In this document: positions 18,879-30,538 of the stretch, in pieces
Layout of the letters: the number at the start of each line of letters is the position of its first letter
Position numbering within the stretch: the first letter of the stretch is position 1
DNA from: Multifurca ochricompacta
Taxonomy: Eukaryota > Basidiomycota > Agaricomycetes > Russulales > Russulaceae
Direction of reading: 5' to 3'
DNA length: 56,158 nucleotides
NCBI GenBank assembly: GCA_022496185.1
Contig: WTXG01000232.1
Span: 1 to 56,158 of the forward strand
Translations under genes and position numbers: made by a program
The notes under the pieces: model-generated
Told to the model about the DNA's origin: nothing
The model's input: only the letters and a program-made list of their open reading frames with translations
The model's database searches: none

Positions 18879-21800
18879 TTAACTGTCTTTGGGCGCTTCT
18901 GGATGTCGGGCATGGAACTCCGAGATAAGGACCGGGGCAAAGATATTCCCGACTGGCTCCCACAAGTTGTCGGAGTCTGGGAATCCTTTCCACTTAACAA
19001 GGTAATGCAGCTTGCACCCTCGGCCTTTACGTACAGAGTCTAGAATCCGTTCCACTTCCCATTCGGCTTCTCCATCGATAAGGTCAGGGGGAGGTTTTGG
19101 GAAGTTTTCCCCATGGAGAGTCGTCTCCTTGTAAGGCGTCAGAAGTCTGGCATGGAAGACCGGATGGATTCTCCATGTGGGTGGGAGCTTGAGTTCGTAT
19201 GACACATCTGACAGCTTCCTTGTTATCTCAAATGGTCCGTGACGTCGGGGCGCTAATTTGGCAGTTGGATGTGACGTATGAATGTTCTTTCCTTCCAGCC
19301 AGACAAGATCATGGGTCTGATAAGGTGTGAATTTCGAAGGTCTGTCTGACAGGGCCTTTTGCGCCTTTAACAGATTCTCATTGGCCGATTTCCTGATCTC
19401 CTCCCATTGGCCGATACGCTGCGAAGTTGAGGGCACATTCGTGGACTTCCTGGTCCAGGTCGTTCGTGGTGTCCATCCCATGATGAGTGAAAATGGGGAG
19501 GTCTTAGTGGTGCCATTGGGCCAGGAGTTGTGTGCAAACTCAGCCGTTGCTAGCCAATCAGCCCAGTCATCTTGTCGTCCATTGCACCAGAACCGAAGAT
19601 ATTGTTCAAGCCACTGGTTTGTCCTTTCTGATTGTCCATCTGTCTGTGGGTGATAGGCTGTCGAGATGTTCTGGGTTATGTCCAGGACCTTACAGAGTGC
19701 CTTGGCAAACGCAGAGGTGAAACGCGGGTCGCGGTCTGAAATGATCTTTTCAGGGAGGCTGTAATGTCTATAGATGTGATCAAGGTAGAGTTTGGCCACT
19801 CCTTCTGCTGTGATGGACTCGTTACAAGGTATGAATAACGCTGCTTTTGAACAGTCGTGATCAGTGACAGTTAAGATGGAGTCAAAGCCTTGGGATGTGG
19901 GGAGTTTCACGATGAAGTCCATGGCGATGGTTTGGAACGGTTGGGAGGTTGTGGGTGTAATTGGGAATGGTGCTGGTGGATGCGGGTGCGTGTTTACTTT
20001 GTTGGCTTGGCACTCTGCGCATCCCTTCACATAATCTTCTATGTCTTTCTTCATGTTCGGCCACCAGTAGTCTCGTTTAGCCAAAGCGTATGTATTAGCA
20101 ATGCCAGGGTGTCCGGCTGAGGGGAGATCGTGGTGAAAATGGATCACCCCCCTCTTAATGTTGTCACCACCGGTGACAACGAGGCGATCCCCGTCCTTCC
20201 ACCACAAGCCGTTAACTTGCTTCAGGTTATGTGCCTCTACCCAGGATTGACATAACTGTTGATTCATGTTCTGTGACACTTGTGCCCATAGGTCCATGTC
20301 ATGGAGGCTTACGACTGCTTGTTTTGCGAAGACCTCTTCTGGGAGTACCGTGATATTACTATTGTCTTCTTCTCCACTACTGAAGTCGGGTCGTCTTGAC
20401 AGGGCGTCTGCGCGTGCATTGCAACTTCCTGCAATATGTTTCAATACGAAGTTGTATTCTTCTAGCTCTAGGACTTCACGTGCCACTCTTCGGCTAATTT
20501 TGTGAGGTTCCTTCCAATAGAGTAAGTTGGAGTGGTCGGTATGAATGATGGTCTTGTAAGGCGTTCCTGCCAGGTATGGTCGCCAATGTCATAGTGCTTT
20601 TACTATAGCAAGCAGCTCTCTATCCCAGATATCATAATTTCGTTCTGCTGGTGAAAATGTTTCTGAATAGAAGGCTACTGGGTGCAGTAGTCCCGCTGCA
20701 TCCCTCTGATTTAGTACGGCGCCATTGGCAAAGTGGGATGCGTCGACTTCAAGTTCAAAGGGCTTCTTCAGATCGGGCTGGAGGAGGACTGGTTCTGAGC
20801 CGACAATGTCTCGGATCTGTTCAAAGGCTTGCTGTTGTTCTTCTGCCCAATGCCAAGGTACATCCTTCTTTAACAATCCATTCAGTGGTTGGGCGATCCC
20901 TGAGAATCCCTTGACAAATCGTTGATAGAAGTTGCAAAACCCAATGAAAGACCGCACGTCCTTGACACATGTGGGTGTGGGCCATTCCCGGATTCCTTGC
21001 ACCTTTATTGGGTCCATCCATACGTGTCCTCCTTCTAGGATGACTCCCAGATACTCAACGCTTCGTTGTTCGAATGAGCATTTGGCCGGTTTGAGGTACA
21101 GGTCATGCTCACGTAGGATGTCTAATACCTGGTGTACTCGATCGCGGTGATGGGTCAGGTCGTCTGTAGTAGCCACTAGTATGTCATCCATGTATACCAC
21201 CACTTCACCAGTAAGAATGAGGTCGCGGAAGATGTGGTTCATCATAGATTGAAAGGTGGCGGGCGAATTGGTAAGACCGAAAAACATGACGTTTGGCTCA
21301 AAGAGCCCCTGGTTGGTCTTGAACGCTGCTTTACACTGGTCTCCTTCCTTGATCCGAATATTGTTATAACCCCAACGGACGTCCATTTTGGAGAATAAGG
21401 ACTTATCCCGCATAGTATCGACGAGTTCTGATATGAGTGGCAGTGGGTAAGCGTTTTTCATGGTATGGGCATTTATCCGTTGGTAGTCTTGTACAGGTCG
21501 AAGTTTGCCATCTTTCTTTTTGATGAAGAAGAATGGTGACGCATATGGTGATTTCAATGGACGAATATATCCCTTGGCAAGATGTTCCTCGAGAAATGCC
21601 GTGAGTGCTGCTTGTTCTGCTTGGGATAGTGGGTAAATTTTACAGTCGATTGCCATTGGGGTATCCGGTGTGAAATCAATGGCGTGGTCCCATGGTCTCG
21701 CAGGGGGAAAACGTTGCGATTCCTCCTCTGAGAACACCTTCCAGTGCCAGTGGTACTCTCTGGGCACTACCTCTTCAAAGGTTTTCTCTGTATGTCCTTC

Positions 21801-22361
21801 CACCGCTTTCTGTGCAAGTTCTGATGCCTTGGTAACGAAGCAACAGCCTGGATCTTCCTCTTCTTCTTCTACCCTTCGTATTGCCGAGTGTCGAGCTGCA
21901 TAATCGTACCCCATGGACGTGATAAGAATGGGGTAGGAATCTTTGTCCATGGTTGCGTTGCTCCAGTTGATCTTAGGTTCGAATGCAGCAAGCCAAGGGT
22001 ATCCCAGAACTAAATCTTCTTCACCCAGGTTGGTGACCAGGAAACGTATGGCTTTCGTCCTTTCTCCTACTTGGACACGAAGGTCAGTGTAGTGTGTGAT
22101 CTTTCCCGCTCGGTTGGCAGTCCCGTCAATATTCCAGATGTTCTTTTCCTGAGGGAGTGCCAGCATTCCTAACCCCATGGTCCTTGCCATCCGCGGGCTG
22201 ATAAAGTTATCGGTGGCCCCTGAGTCAATCAGGATGTCACGGTCGGCCATCCTCTGTGTAGTCTCGAAATGTACTGGTATTTTCAAAGATTTGAAGCGAC
22301 TAGTATACACAGAGGTTACATGTAATGCTCGCACCCAGGCCGATGGGTTTGAGCCAATCAA
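18879..22361 (-). pseudogene. Gypsy-2 pol (protease-RT-RNase H-integrase-chromodomain), one TGA
   Basis: The frame is open from the gag overlap (TTG at 22361) through protease (LIDSGATDNFI) and RT (YMDD at 21183-21194) to RNase H. There TGA at 20589-20591 replaces CGA found in Gypsy-1. The frame resumes through the rest of RNase H, integrase (HHCC zinc site, AMDFI, SDRDPRF, QSERTNQW), the GPF motif and a chromodomain (VERILDSVRKGRGCKLHYLV, about 18900-19060), ending with TAA at 18879-18881. No frameshift was seen, so this is the better-preserved pol copy, disabled by a single nonsense codon. Confidence 0.92.
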
Positions 22362-22364
22362 AAA
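22358..22364 (-). other. Gypsy-2 gag-pol overlap, candidate -1 frameshift site
   Basis: The same T TTT TGA heptamer and 4-base TTGA overlap as in Gypsy-1. Confidence 0.5.
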
Positions 22365-23871
22365 TCCTTTTTTGCAAATGCCTTTTCCACTAGAATGGCC
22401 TGTACTTCTTCACTTTCTTTCATCATGTTAGCCCATATTTCTTGCACCTTCTCTTCTTTTGTCGGCATCTTTTTGTCGACAGTTGGGGGGTTGTTGTGGA
22501 CAGGTGTAACAGTTGCTTCTGCCGCACGCACCCCCTTCTTTGGGCATTCCCTTGACATGTGCCCTTGTGCTTTGCAGCAAAAGCACCATCCTTCCTTCAT
22601 CAGCATCTGCCTTTCATCTTCTGTAAGGGCGACCCGTGCTCTGGTTCTGTCAGCCAAAGTGTCCATTGTGTTTGGATCCCTCTGACTGGTATGCACGGGT
22701 TTAATCCCAAAGGCGGCCTTCCATTGGTCGCGGGTCTTTCCCTTCCTTGTATCAACTCCAAAGCGTGTCTGGAAGTCGAGATAATCCTGCTGCTGTCGTC
22801 GAGCAGCGTCGACCCATGTATCCCAGTCATTGGGATGGTGGAACTGAATAATATTCTTTACCAAGGGGTTGGGCAACCCTTGGGAGAAGAGGTCCAGTGT
22901 CGCCTCTTCGTCTGTGTCATAACCGGCCCTATTGGCCAAACTTCTGAACTTTGCCACATAGGCATCCAGTTCTCCTTTCTCCATCTTCAGCGCCTTCAGT
23001 TCTCGGGCTGCCTTCTGTTTGGCCTGCCCATCTGTGAACGTGTCTTTGAACCTCTGGGCAATGGTCTCCCAAAGGCCTTCGCTTGTGGTGCGACGCCCGC
23101 TTTCAATTTCTTCGTTCAGCCATTCCAGCTGTTCCATGGTCCAGTCGTCCACAGCCTCTCCCTGAATCAACGATAGGAAGAGGTTGGCGCACTGGAAGGG
23201 GTTGATGATTTGGGGAACATCATGGTTGAAATTTTTGAAGGTGGTGAATTCCAACATAAACTTCTTACTCTGTGATCAATCTCCTGCAAACGTCTGTGGC
23301 AGTACACCTGACAGATGTCCTGATGGTGGGGGAATGTTTGGTGGTAGCATGGCTGGAGGCGGTGGCGGGGGAGGAGCTGGGTCTGGGAGCTGGGCGGCAA
23401 TAGTGGACATTCCTTGATAAAACGGAGTGACAGTATCAGTGGATTGTATGGAGATCTGGGGGTTGTCAAAGCAGGGGCTCTGGACGTGGCAACTCCGGGT
23501 GCAACTGGGGTGATAGTCGATGCTAATACCAGTGCTTCTTCACTAGGTTCTTCTACGTACTCTTCTGGCTCAGAGTCCGTGACAATGGCCGGGGGATTTT
23601 CTCTCCACAGTCCTAATCCAAATTCAGGTGGGGCAGGTCCTGTAGTGACCCAAGAGTGTCGGCTATCCGAGTATCAGATACGATACCAGACTCTCTTTTC
23701 ATCGTCGTATTCTACCGGTTGGTATCTTCTGTCGTGATAGACGTAGTATCCAAACTCGGACTCAAAATCTTTCCAGGTGGCAGAGCCAAGTACTTGTTGT
23801 GAAAGATTATGCTCGTCTCTGCGTTCGATGAGTTCTTCTCGAAAGAGGGTCTGACTGCAGCTGGAAGCCAC
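22358..23871 (-). pseudogene. Gypsy-2 gag, two TGA codons and one deletion
   Basis: Homologue of the Gypsy-1 gag. From the conserved GTG (23871, preceded by ATT and with A at -3, G at +4) it encodes the same N-terminal region, then TGA at 23674-23676 (CGA in Gypsy-1). A single-base deletion in a C run near 23458-23465 shifts the frame, and TGA at 23276-23278 (again CGA in Gypsy-1) precedes the ATG at 23257. From there 299 codons are open, covering the capsid-type region and the zinc knuckle (CFCCKAQGHMSREC). The proline-rich segment is present but out of frame. Full-length Gag cannot be made. Confidence 0.85.
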
Positions 23872-23877
23872 AATGAG

Positions 23878-23888
23878 AGACTCAACTT
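23878..23888 (-). other. Gypsy-2 primer-binding site, self-priming type
   Basis: AAGTTGAGTCT (minus strand), 2 bases after the 5' LTR. It pairs with AGACTCGACTT at 24114-24124 with one G-U wobble. Confidence 0.65.
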
Positions 23889-23890
23889 GA

Positions 23891-24468
23891 TGTTACGTCC
23901 GGTGCGGGATGTTCCACACGACTTGTGTGACAGCTCGATTCACGGGTTCAGGTAGGAAGTCAATAAGACTCCCTGGAGTTCGGGTGGGGTGAGTCAAAGT
24001 CCGAAGGGCTGTCCTTCAAGACAATGTTGAATGGAAAGTGCCAAAAGCACTTGAGACAGACGAGTCAAGATTCCAAAGGGGATGTCCGGAAGACAAGCAC
24101 CGATGTATTCAATAAGTCGAGTCTGAGGTCTACAAGGTAGCTACAGTGGACTTATATATGTAATCGAATGAGCGTCTAGAGATAAGATAACGTGGAATCA
24201 TGTGGGCCCAAATATACGAAAGCGGAGGGCGTAGAGCCTGGCTTCTGATAGGGAACTAAGTAAGTGTCCAGTCGTATGATAAGAAGATAGACGATAAGCA
24301 TAGACGATAATAAACAAGCAAGGATAATCAAAGGAGATCACGTGGATGGGTGAAGAGCATGTGATGGATCCCACGATGGAGACGTGATCTGATAATGAAG
24401 AGTGGGCAGCAGGGAAGGGTCATCATTGGGTAGAAAAAAGTAAACAGGCAAAGACGGGGTTCATAACA
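23891..24468 (-). repeat. Gypsy-2 5' LTR
   Basis: 578 bases; direct repeat of 16997-17573. Its plus-strand sequence from 23871 to 24124 contains no CAT, so the leader has no AUG. Confidence 0.95.
24114..24158 (-). promoter_or_regulatory. Gypsy-2 TATA box and predicted transcript start
   Basis: TATATAAG at 24151-24158 (minus) is followed by AGACTCGACTT at 24124-24114, with the same spacing as in Gypsy-1. Confidence 0.6.
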
Positions 24469-24689
24469 CACATGTTGGCCACAAAACTGTTCCAATGATA
24501 ATGCCTCACAAAACATTTTATATATCATGAACCACTGACTCAATTGACATTATTATAGGCTCTAATTGACGCTTAGATGCTACACTATCATCTACTAATT
24601 TCTACTAATTTTGGAAATTATTCTCATTGTGTGGTAGGTCAATCTCTCCAGGATGGCCAAACATTGGAACAGTTTTGTGGGCTACTGTA

Positions 24690-25049
24690 TCAGTAGATAG
24701 ACATGTTCCAGACCTAAGGGCTAGACTACATATCAGTTATCTACTCCACAGTGACGTCATTATGACATCACACTGTGGAGCATGATCAGTCAGCAGAGTA
24801 AAGCAGCTTACGAATCATAGAGATAAGGCTCAGTCAGCAATACAGCTGACTGATACTTGCTGATTCTTGCTTACACTTACTGCTTACCTCATTACACTGA
24901 GAAATGTATATAAGACCCCCTGTAACAGCCTGTAGCCCCCCATCTTGTCCTCTTGGGGCTGCAGGTGAGTAACTGTCTACATGAGTTCAATACATAGTGC
25001 TAATGGTATACTGCCTCCCTGTGTGACTCGATCCTTTGGATCTTGTCCT
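24690..25049 (+). repeat. Decayed LTR-like sequence flanking the hAT element
   Basis: Contains a TATA motif (tgtatataagacc, about 24906) and then cctgtagccccccatcttgtcctcttgggg, a start region similar to that in the Gypsy-3-family LTRs (31138 and 5886). The hAT element at 25050 was inserted in it. A strong inverted repeat (ctccacagtgacgtca / tgacatcacactgtggag) lies at about 24745-24782. Confidence 0.45.
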
Positions 25050-25243
25050 TAGTGTTGTGCATGGCTCGGCTTGAAGCTGTAAGCCAGCTGTTTCTGAGCT
25101 GGAAAAAGCCGGGCCAACATAGGCCATGAAAACAGCTTCCAGCAGCCCATGGCTCAGGCTTCAGGTTTGGAAAGCCTGAAGCCGTGGCTTAGGCCGTGGC
25201 TTTTGGTGGCTGAGTCACACTTTCTATCCGGATTTTTGCGGAC

Positions 25244-25603
25244 TGTTGAACCAGAATACCGGTACAGAAGTAGTCTGACATAATTGTGATTGCATTTAGA
25301 TAAAACAATTGATGAGATAAAAACATGTCTCACATTAATTAAGATACTGAGTATATACATCTCAGATCAATCATGTGATGAAATCACTTTCATTAACAAG
25401 CAAGATAATGCGCGCATTCATTTACTTTAATTTGGTAGCTGATATAGTACATCTAAATTGTATATAAAGCCACCAAATCTGCTATAGATAAAGCAGTTGC
25501 TATTGTGTTATTGCAAGCATCTAAGTTAACAAGGTGAGATAGATTGTAGTATTGTAGTATCTAAAATATATTCCCATGCCATCATGACGCCTGTTTCCTT
25601 CCA
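25244..25603 (+). repeat. LTR, family B, within the hAT 5' region
   Basis: Starts TGTTGAACCAGAATACC and is colinear with the reverse of 30539-30859, including tatataaagccaccaaatc. The end is placed near CTGTTTCCTTCCA by comparison. A matching TSD was not found at that position (cggac before; the next cggac is at 25725), so the right border is uncertain. Confidence 0.6.
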
Positions 25604-25965
25604 ATGGCTCAGGCATTGGATGCGAATCCTCCAGTCATCGCCACTTTTGGCGGGACCCATTTGCTCTCACTCTTCCATTACTATACTGTCAATTAAATTT
25701 CTAATGTTTGCCTGACTTTAGTTTCGGACAGACTCTGACACCGGTACAAGTGCGATTAATCCATGGTATGAGCAATTTTACTTAGCATATTAACAGTCGG
25801 TATTCAGATTGTATGCGTTCCGGGCCACTTACCTATTCATTTCCTTATACCCGGCTACCCTGTTTCTCCCTTTATTCCCTTTTGTTTATTCCACTTTTGT
25901 TTCGCCTCACATGGCTTCACCTCTGTTATATTATAAACACTCCTTCAGCTAGGTCTCTCCACAAG

Positions 25966-25973
25966 TATATAAG
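25966..25973 (+). promoter_or_regulatory. TATA box of the hAT transposase gene
   Basis: TATATAAG lies 55 bases upstream of the ATG at 26028, which is in the context atcatcATGtca. Confidence 0.5.
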
Positions 25974-27170
25974 GGTGCATACAATGAGAGCCAGTGATCC
26001 AACAACCTAGCAATCATCTTTATCATCATGTCAACAGAAAGAGCACCACGAGATAGACGCCCTCCTATTCCCTCCAGCCGTCTAACTGCTGATTCTAATG
26101 CTGCACAACCTGCACTAGCTTCTCATCGTGTGAGCATTGCACATGCCCAGGCGAAACGTGCAGCAGAGGCCACACGGATTGCTCTTCTAAGTGCTCAGGC
26201 TGGCAATGTTACTGTTGATCACCCTCCTGAACAGCAAGATGAAGATCAATCAGAAGCACTATCACTGCCACTGATAACCCCTACAACCACATCCAAAGCT
26301 AGCACCATCCTGCCTACTGATCCGGATAGTGACGATTCAGATCAGGATTCAGATCATGCACCTACAGCAGCAAAGAAAATCAAGCAGAAACAAAAGTGCA
26401 TACGAAAGCCATCAGGTATGTGATTAATTCATCAGATAAGCTATAGTAGTAATAATACCTATCACAGATACAAGTAACATTCCTCAAACAGATGGGAATG
26501 GAATGTACAAAGATGTCAATGTCATGGACATCGATTCTGATACACCAAGTGACAAGAATAAGAAGAGCCTGACAGCAGATCTCAATCAGTTTTTTGAGCC
26601 TGTGGTGCACATGAAAGGTGATAAACATGGTCGGCGTTGGTGCAAGTTGTGCGTGTGAGTGACCAACATCATATATATATCTGTTTATCTGAGATTTGAG
26701 ATTCTCACAGATCTGGAGATGGCCACAACAAAACGGATCAACTTCTTGTTAACCAACATACAACTCTTCGACGTCACATGGCTGCAAAGCACAAGGTGCG
26801 AGGTACTGTTTTTCTCATAATTTGTTGTTGATTGAATCCCTCCATCACCAGGGTACATATCGACAGTGGTGCAAGTCTACGGGTTTCCTATCAATGCTCC
26901 CTGAGGATGCAAATGCAAGACACAAAGAGGTTCTTGAGAAAGAAATGGAACAAACTCAAGTGGACGAACACTTCCATCCTGTGGATCCTGACAGCAAGCC
27001 ACTTCCCTACACAGATGATGTATTCAAGGAAGCTGTGATACAGTGGCTGATTGAAACCGATCAGGTACATCTTGTTATTTATTCCAATGTCAGTTCTCAT
27101 TGTCACCAACAGTCTATTTCTGCTTTTGAACATCCCTCCTTCCAACATATGATACATCTTGCCTCTCAAG

Positions 27171-27669
27171 TGTTGAACACAGAAGATGTTTGGTGATGCT
27201 TCAGGCATCAGGTGATTAGATTAGCTACTTTGTAGATTAGATAAGATACCGGAGTCTCGGACTTTTTACATTATCATTATTACCTTCTTTCTCACATTCC
27301 GCAGTAGCTGACTGATACACCATGTAGCATGTGATTTCTGTAATGGCCAATGGCCTTAGTCCCTCATGTTTATTGTTTGGACATTGTCCGGCACTTGTGG
27401 ACTTATTCCCAGTGCACAGACCATCCCTTGGAAATGTATATAAGGGTGTCTGTTTCGTCTCTTACACTTCAGAGTTTCTTCTACCTCTGAAGTGTAAGTC
27501 GTCCTCTCTACTATCATCATCACCTTTAGACTAACTCTGTATATAGAACTTGTCTTTCTAGGTGTGTAGTATAGTAATATAGAGTTTCTTCTACCTCTGA
27601 AGTAACTTGTCTTTCTAGCCTAAACCGCTAACCTTACAGTCAGTATGCTGCGCACATGCCTGTTCTACA
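27171..27669 (+). repeat. Solo LTR, family A (copy 3)
   Basis: 499 bases, TGTTGAACAC...TGTTCTACA, TSD tcaag (27166-27170, 27670-27674). TATA at about 27437 and stem-loop at 27464-27495. It interrupts a transposase exon. Confidence 0.9.
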
Positions 27670-28903
27670 TCAAGCAACCCACAGCATCAAGATCCCCAAC
27701 AGAAAGCAAACGCGTGACGAAATAATTACCCTCTTCAAGATGCAAATGACTAAGCTGAAAGATCATCTCAACATTTGTACCTTTTCATTTGCAGCTTCAT
27801 GTTCTAATCCACTTTCCCAGAGCCAATACATTTCTGGACAAATCAGTCTAACTTGTGATGCATGGCAAGCCTCGAATATAGATGGGTATTTTGCTGTGAC
27901 TGGTCATTGGATTGAGGAGCATTCACCAGGTAAATGGACGTTGGAACATGCTCTTCTCAGATTTACACAGATGAATACAGCACACAATGGCCAACGATTA
28001 GGCCAAGCTCTTTACAAGATCTGCAACTGCCTTGGAATTGTTCACAAGGCGAGTAATTCCGATCAAATTTCATTTATTTACTTACCATCTGTAGATTGGT
28101 CATATAACCTGTGACAATGCATCGAACAACGGCACAATGATTGCTGAATTTGCTCGTTGTTATGAAAGTAAAACAGGGCAGACATTTGATGTCAAAAAGT
28201 GACATATTCGGTGAGTTGATATTTCCGTAGTTGTTCGCAGTACCTTATCAACATTCTTTTAACTCTGCAGGTGCCTTGCTCATATCATCAACCTTGCTAC
28301 CCAAGCTCTCATCTCGACACGAAGTAAAGCCAAGTATTACAACCCTCACAACATCGATGAACACACACCAGATGTTGGTGCTTGGGAACGAGATGAATTA
28401 GGGCTCATATGTGCAATTTCTGTCAAGGTCAGTATAATTTTGTGTGCTAGCCATATGTACTGATCTACCTTCCAGGAGCGTTCCTCCTCACAATGTAAAG
28501 AACTTTTCAAGTCCATCCAGATTCGGAAAGGGGTGAAGCAGCCCATGCAGCTGTTACTCAACATGAAGGTGCAATGGGGATCCACATATGTGATGTTAAA
28601 TCATGCCAAATCAAAGCAGAAGGCAAGTACAATATTTTTACAGCACGTTGACTGCCGCTTATCTTCAGATAGTTTGTTGATGAATTTGTCTATGAACTTG
28701 GTGTTTGCACAGATGGTAATCTTGAAGCACGAAAAAAAACTGATGCTCTCATGCTCTCCGAGGATGAGTGGCACCGCATTAGTGTATTCTGTGGCCTCCT
28801 CAGTGTGCATTCCTCCTGTGCTTCCGTGATGTGTAATTATTGACCTGTGTGCAGCATGCCGACAAAGCACAGCAAGCATTCTCATCTGCTCATATTCCCA
28901 CTC

Positions 28904-29494
28904 TGTTACGTCTGGTGCGGGACGTTCCGCACAACTTGTGCAACAGTTCGATTTGCGAGTTCAGGTAGGGAGTCAATAAGACTCTCTGGAGTTCGGGTGA
29001 GGTGAGTCAAAGTCCAAAGGGCTGCCCCTTGAGACAATGTTGAGTGGAAAGTGCCAAAAGCACTGAGACAAACGAGTCAGGGATTCAAAGGGGATGTCCA
29101 GAAGACAAGCACCGATGTATTCAATAAGTCGAGTCTGAGGTCTACAATGTAGCTACAGCAGACTTATATACGTAATCGAATGAGCATCTATGAGATAAGG
29201 GACTAGGATCAGGTGGGCCCGAATATACGGAAGCAGAGGGCGTAAAGCCGAGCTTCTGATAGGGTATTAAGTAAGTGTCTGGTCATAGAGATAAAGAGAT
29301 AATGGATAAGAGATAAGGGATCAACATGGGTACACAGCAAGCCAACAGATACAAAGTGCGTCACGGGGATGGAAGCAAAGCACATGAGGGGTCCCAGGAC
29401 AGGGACGTGATCAGGAAGTGCAAGGTGGGTGGCAGGGAGGGGTCGTCGTTAGGGAGGGTAAAGAAAACAGGGTTACTTGGCAAAGGTTGTAACA
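28904..29494 (-). repeat. Solo LTR of the Gypsy-1/2 family
   Basis: 591 bases, TGTTACGTCTGG...GTTGTAACA, TSD cactc (28899-28903, 29495-29499). It keeps the AAGTCGAGTCT segment (minus-strand AGACTCGACTT) at about 29127-29137. It interrupts a transposase exon. It is diverged from the Gypsy-1 and Gypsy-2 LTRs, so older. Confidence 0.9.
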
Positions 29495-30538
29495 CACTCT
29501 CTCCAACACTGTTCCTGCAATCGAAACACTGCATGCTGCATGGTCTAGCCGAGCTGATAAACTCAAATACAATTCATTTAAGTCTGCACTTGATGCTGCC
29601 ACCATGAAGCTCAATGAATACTACCAAAAGACTGCAGATTCTGATGCTCATATCCTAGCCTTGCATACATTCAAAGTCTCTGTGTCTTTTTGTCATCCCT
29701 GATGGCCACTAGTGCTACATCCTGAGAAAAAGATGGCTCACTTTGAAAAACACTGGAATGCAGAGCTCCAACAGGAAGTCTTAACATTGGCACGGAATGT
29801 GGTATGTTACTTCAGAATTTACTATTCTTGCTCACATCAGCAAAGTTCAAGGAGCGTTATGAACAACTTCAAGCTGCCAATGCCCTGTCTTCCAAATCTT
29901 CCACTACCCATGTTGCCAAGCGACAGAAAACTCACAGCCTTCTGCGTGACACTGATTCGGATGAATCAGATGATGTTGCTGTTCATGTGTTATCACCACC
30001 ATGGATGATTGATTTCAAACGCTATATTGATACTAATGATATAATCCCACCTGGTATGACAGTTGTGGAGTGGTGGGGTGTGCGTATTCACTGTCGTGAT
30101 GGTCTCATAGTTACTGAGACACTGCTTTTCATTTAGCTCAATGCACCTCATTATCCAATCGCGGCTTCCCTTGCCCGTGACTATCTTGCCATCATGGCAT
30201 CTTCAGTATCAAGTGAGCATGCATTCTCTTCTGCTGGCATTACCCTAAGCAAGCAACGCAATCGGCTCAAGGGAGACATTGTTGAAGCTTTACAATGTTT
30301 AAAATGTCTGTTCCATAATGACCTGATCTTCCAAGACGTTGTAGTGGCAACAGAGGAGGAGGAGAACCTTGAAGAAATGGACTTAGAGTTGGCTGGAGGT
30401 GCTGACGATGTAGCGGAAGGTTTTACATGGGATCAATTATTTGCTGATGATGAGGATATGTACAAAGATGATAAGATTATAGGTGCAAAAGGAGGCAAGC
30501 GGGAATGTGCAAGAGGGTTTTAGAAGTGGAGGGAATTC

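Larger units (their letters stand above)
16997..24468 (-). mobile_element. Gypsy-2: complete chromodomain Ty3/gypsy element with a third ORF, minus strand
   Basis: The same family as Gypsy-1 in the opposite orientation, inserted into the other arm of element D. LTRs are 16997-17573 (3') and 23891-24468 (5'). The TSD cacat is exact (16992-16996, 24469-24473). The LTRs differ by 7 substitutions, all at CpG positions, and one A in a poly-A run. gag and pol carry three TGA codons and a single-base deletion; the third ORF is open. Confidence 0.95.
6524..24687. mobile_element. Tc1-type foldback element (element D) hosting three later insertions
   Basis: The outer ends are CAGTAGCCCACAAAACTGTT and its exact complement, each next to TA (6522-6523 and 24688-24689). 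After removing Gypsy-1, Gypsy-2 and the palindromic element with one TSD each, about 1.6 kb remains. The arms (6524-7215, and 24687-24474 plus 16996-16929 plus 15331-14909 read in reverse) are inverted copies that I read as identical over the stretches compared. Both encode the N-terminal half of a Tc1 transposase; neither encodes the catalytic part. The centre carries a third, diverged copy of the 213-base end module (7219-7240 joined to 14723-14905). It cannot mobilise itself. Confidence 0.8.
26028..30523 (+). pseudogene. hAT transposase, intron-rich, interrupted
   Basis: About ten exons can be followed. N terminus: acidic region (about 26028-26400), then a BED zinc finger across two exons (RRWCKLCV ... 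TTLRRHMAAKHK, 26600-26800). Next come the RNase H-like core pieces SLTCDAWQASNIDGYFAVTG, HITCDNASNNG and RCLAHIINLATQ, then VLHPEKKMAHFEKHW, and the C-terminal hATC dimerisation domain (APHYPIAASLARDYLAIMAS through GDIVEALQCLKC), ending TAG at 30521-30523. Two introns appear to use GC-AG borders (after 28047 and after 28621). Breaks: TGA at 28200-28202 where the family has a basic residue, and solo LTRs at 27171-27669 and 28904-29494 inside exons. It is a relic, but once an autonomous transposase. Confidence 0.8.

Noticed and set aside
7241..24468. Classic RIP (CpA to TpA) as the cause of stops
   Set aside because: The changes fall at CpG, not CpA, and are too few for RIP.
6524..24687. The large inverted structure considered as an assembly artefact
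   Set aside because: Each guest has its own correct TSD and the two gypsy elements differ in sequence, so it is not a simple mirrored contig; read-level confirmation was not possible here.
25244..25729. cggac at 25239-25243 and 25725-25729 considered as the TSD of the family B LTR
   Set aside because: The implied element would end in GTTT rather than CA and would include 120 extra bases; a 5-base match over that distance can occur by chance.
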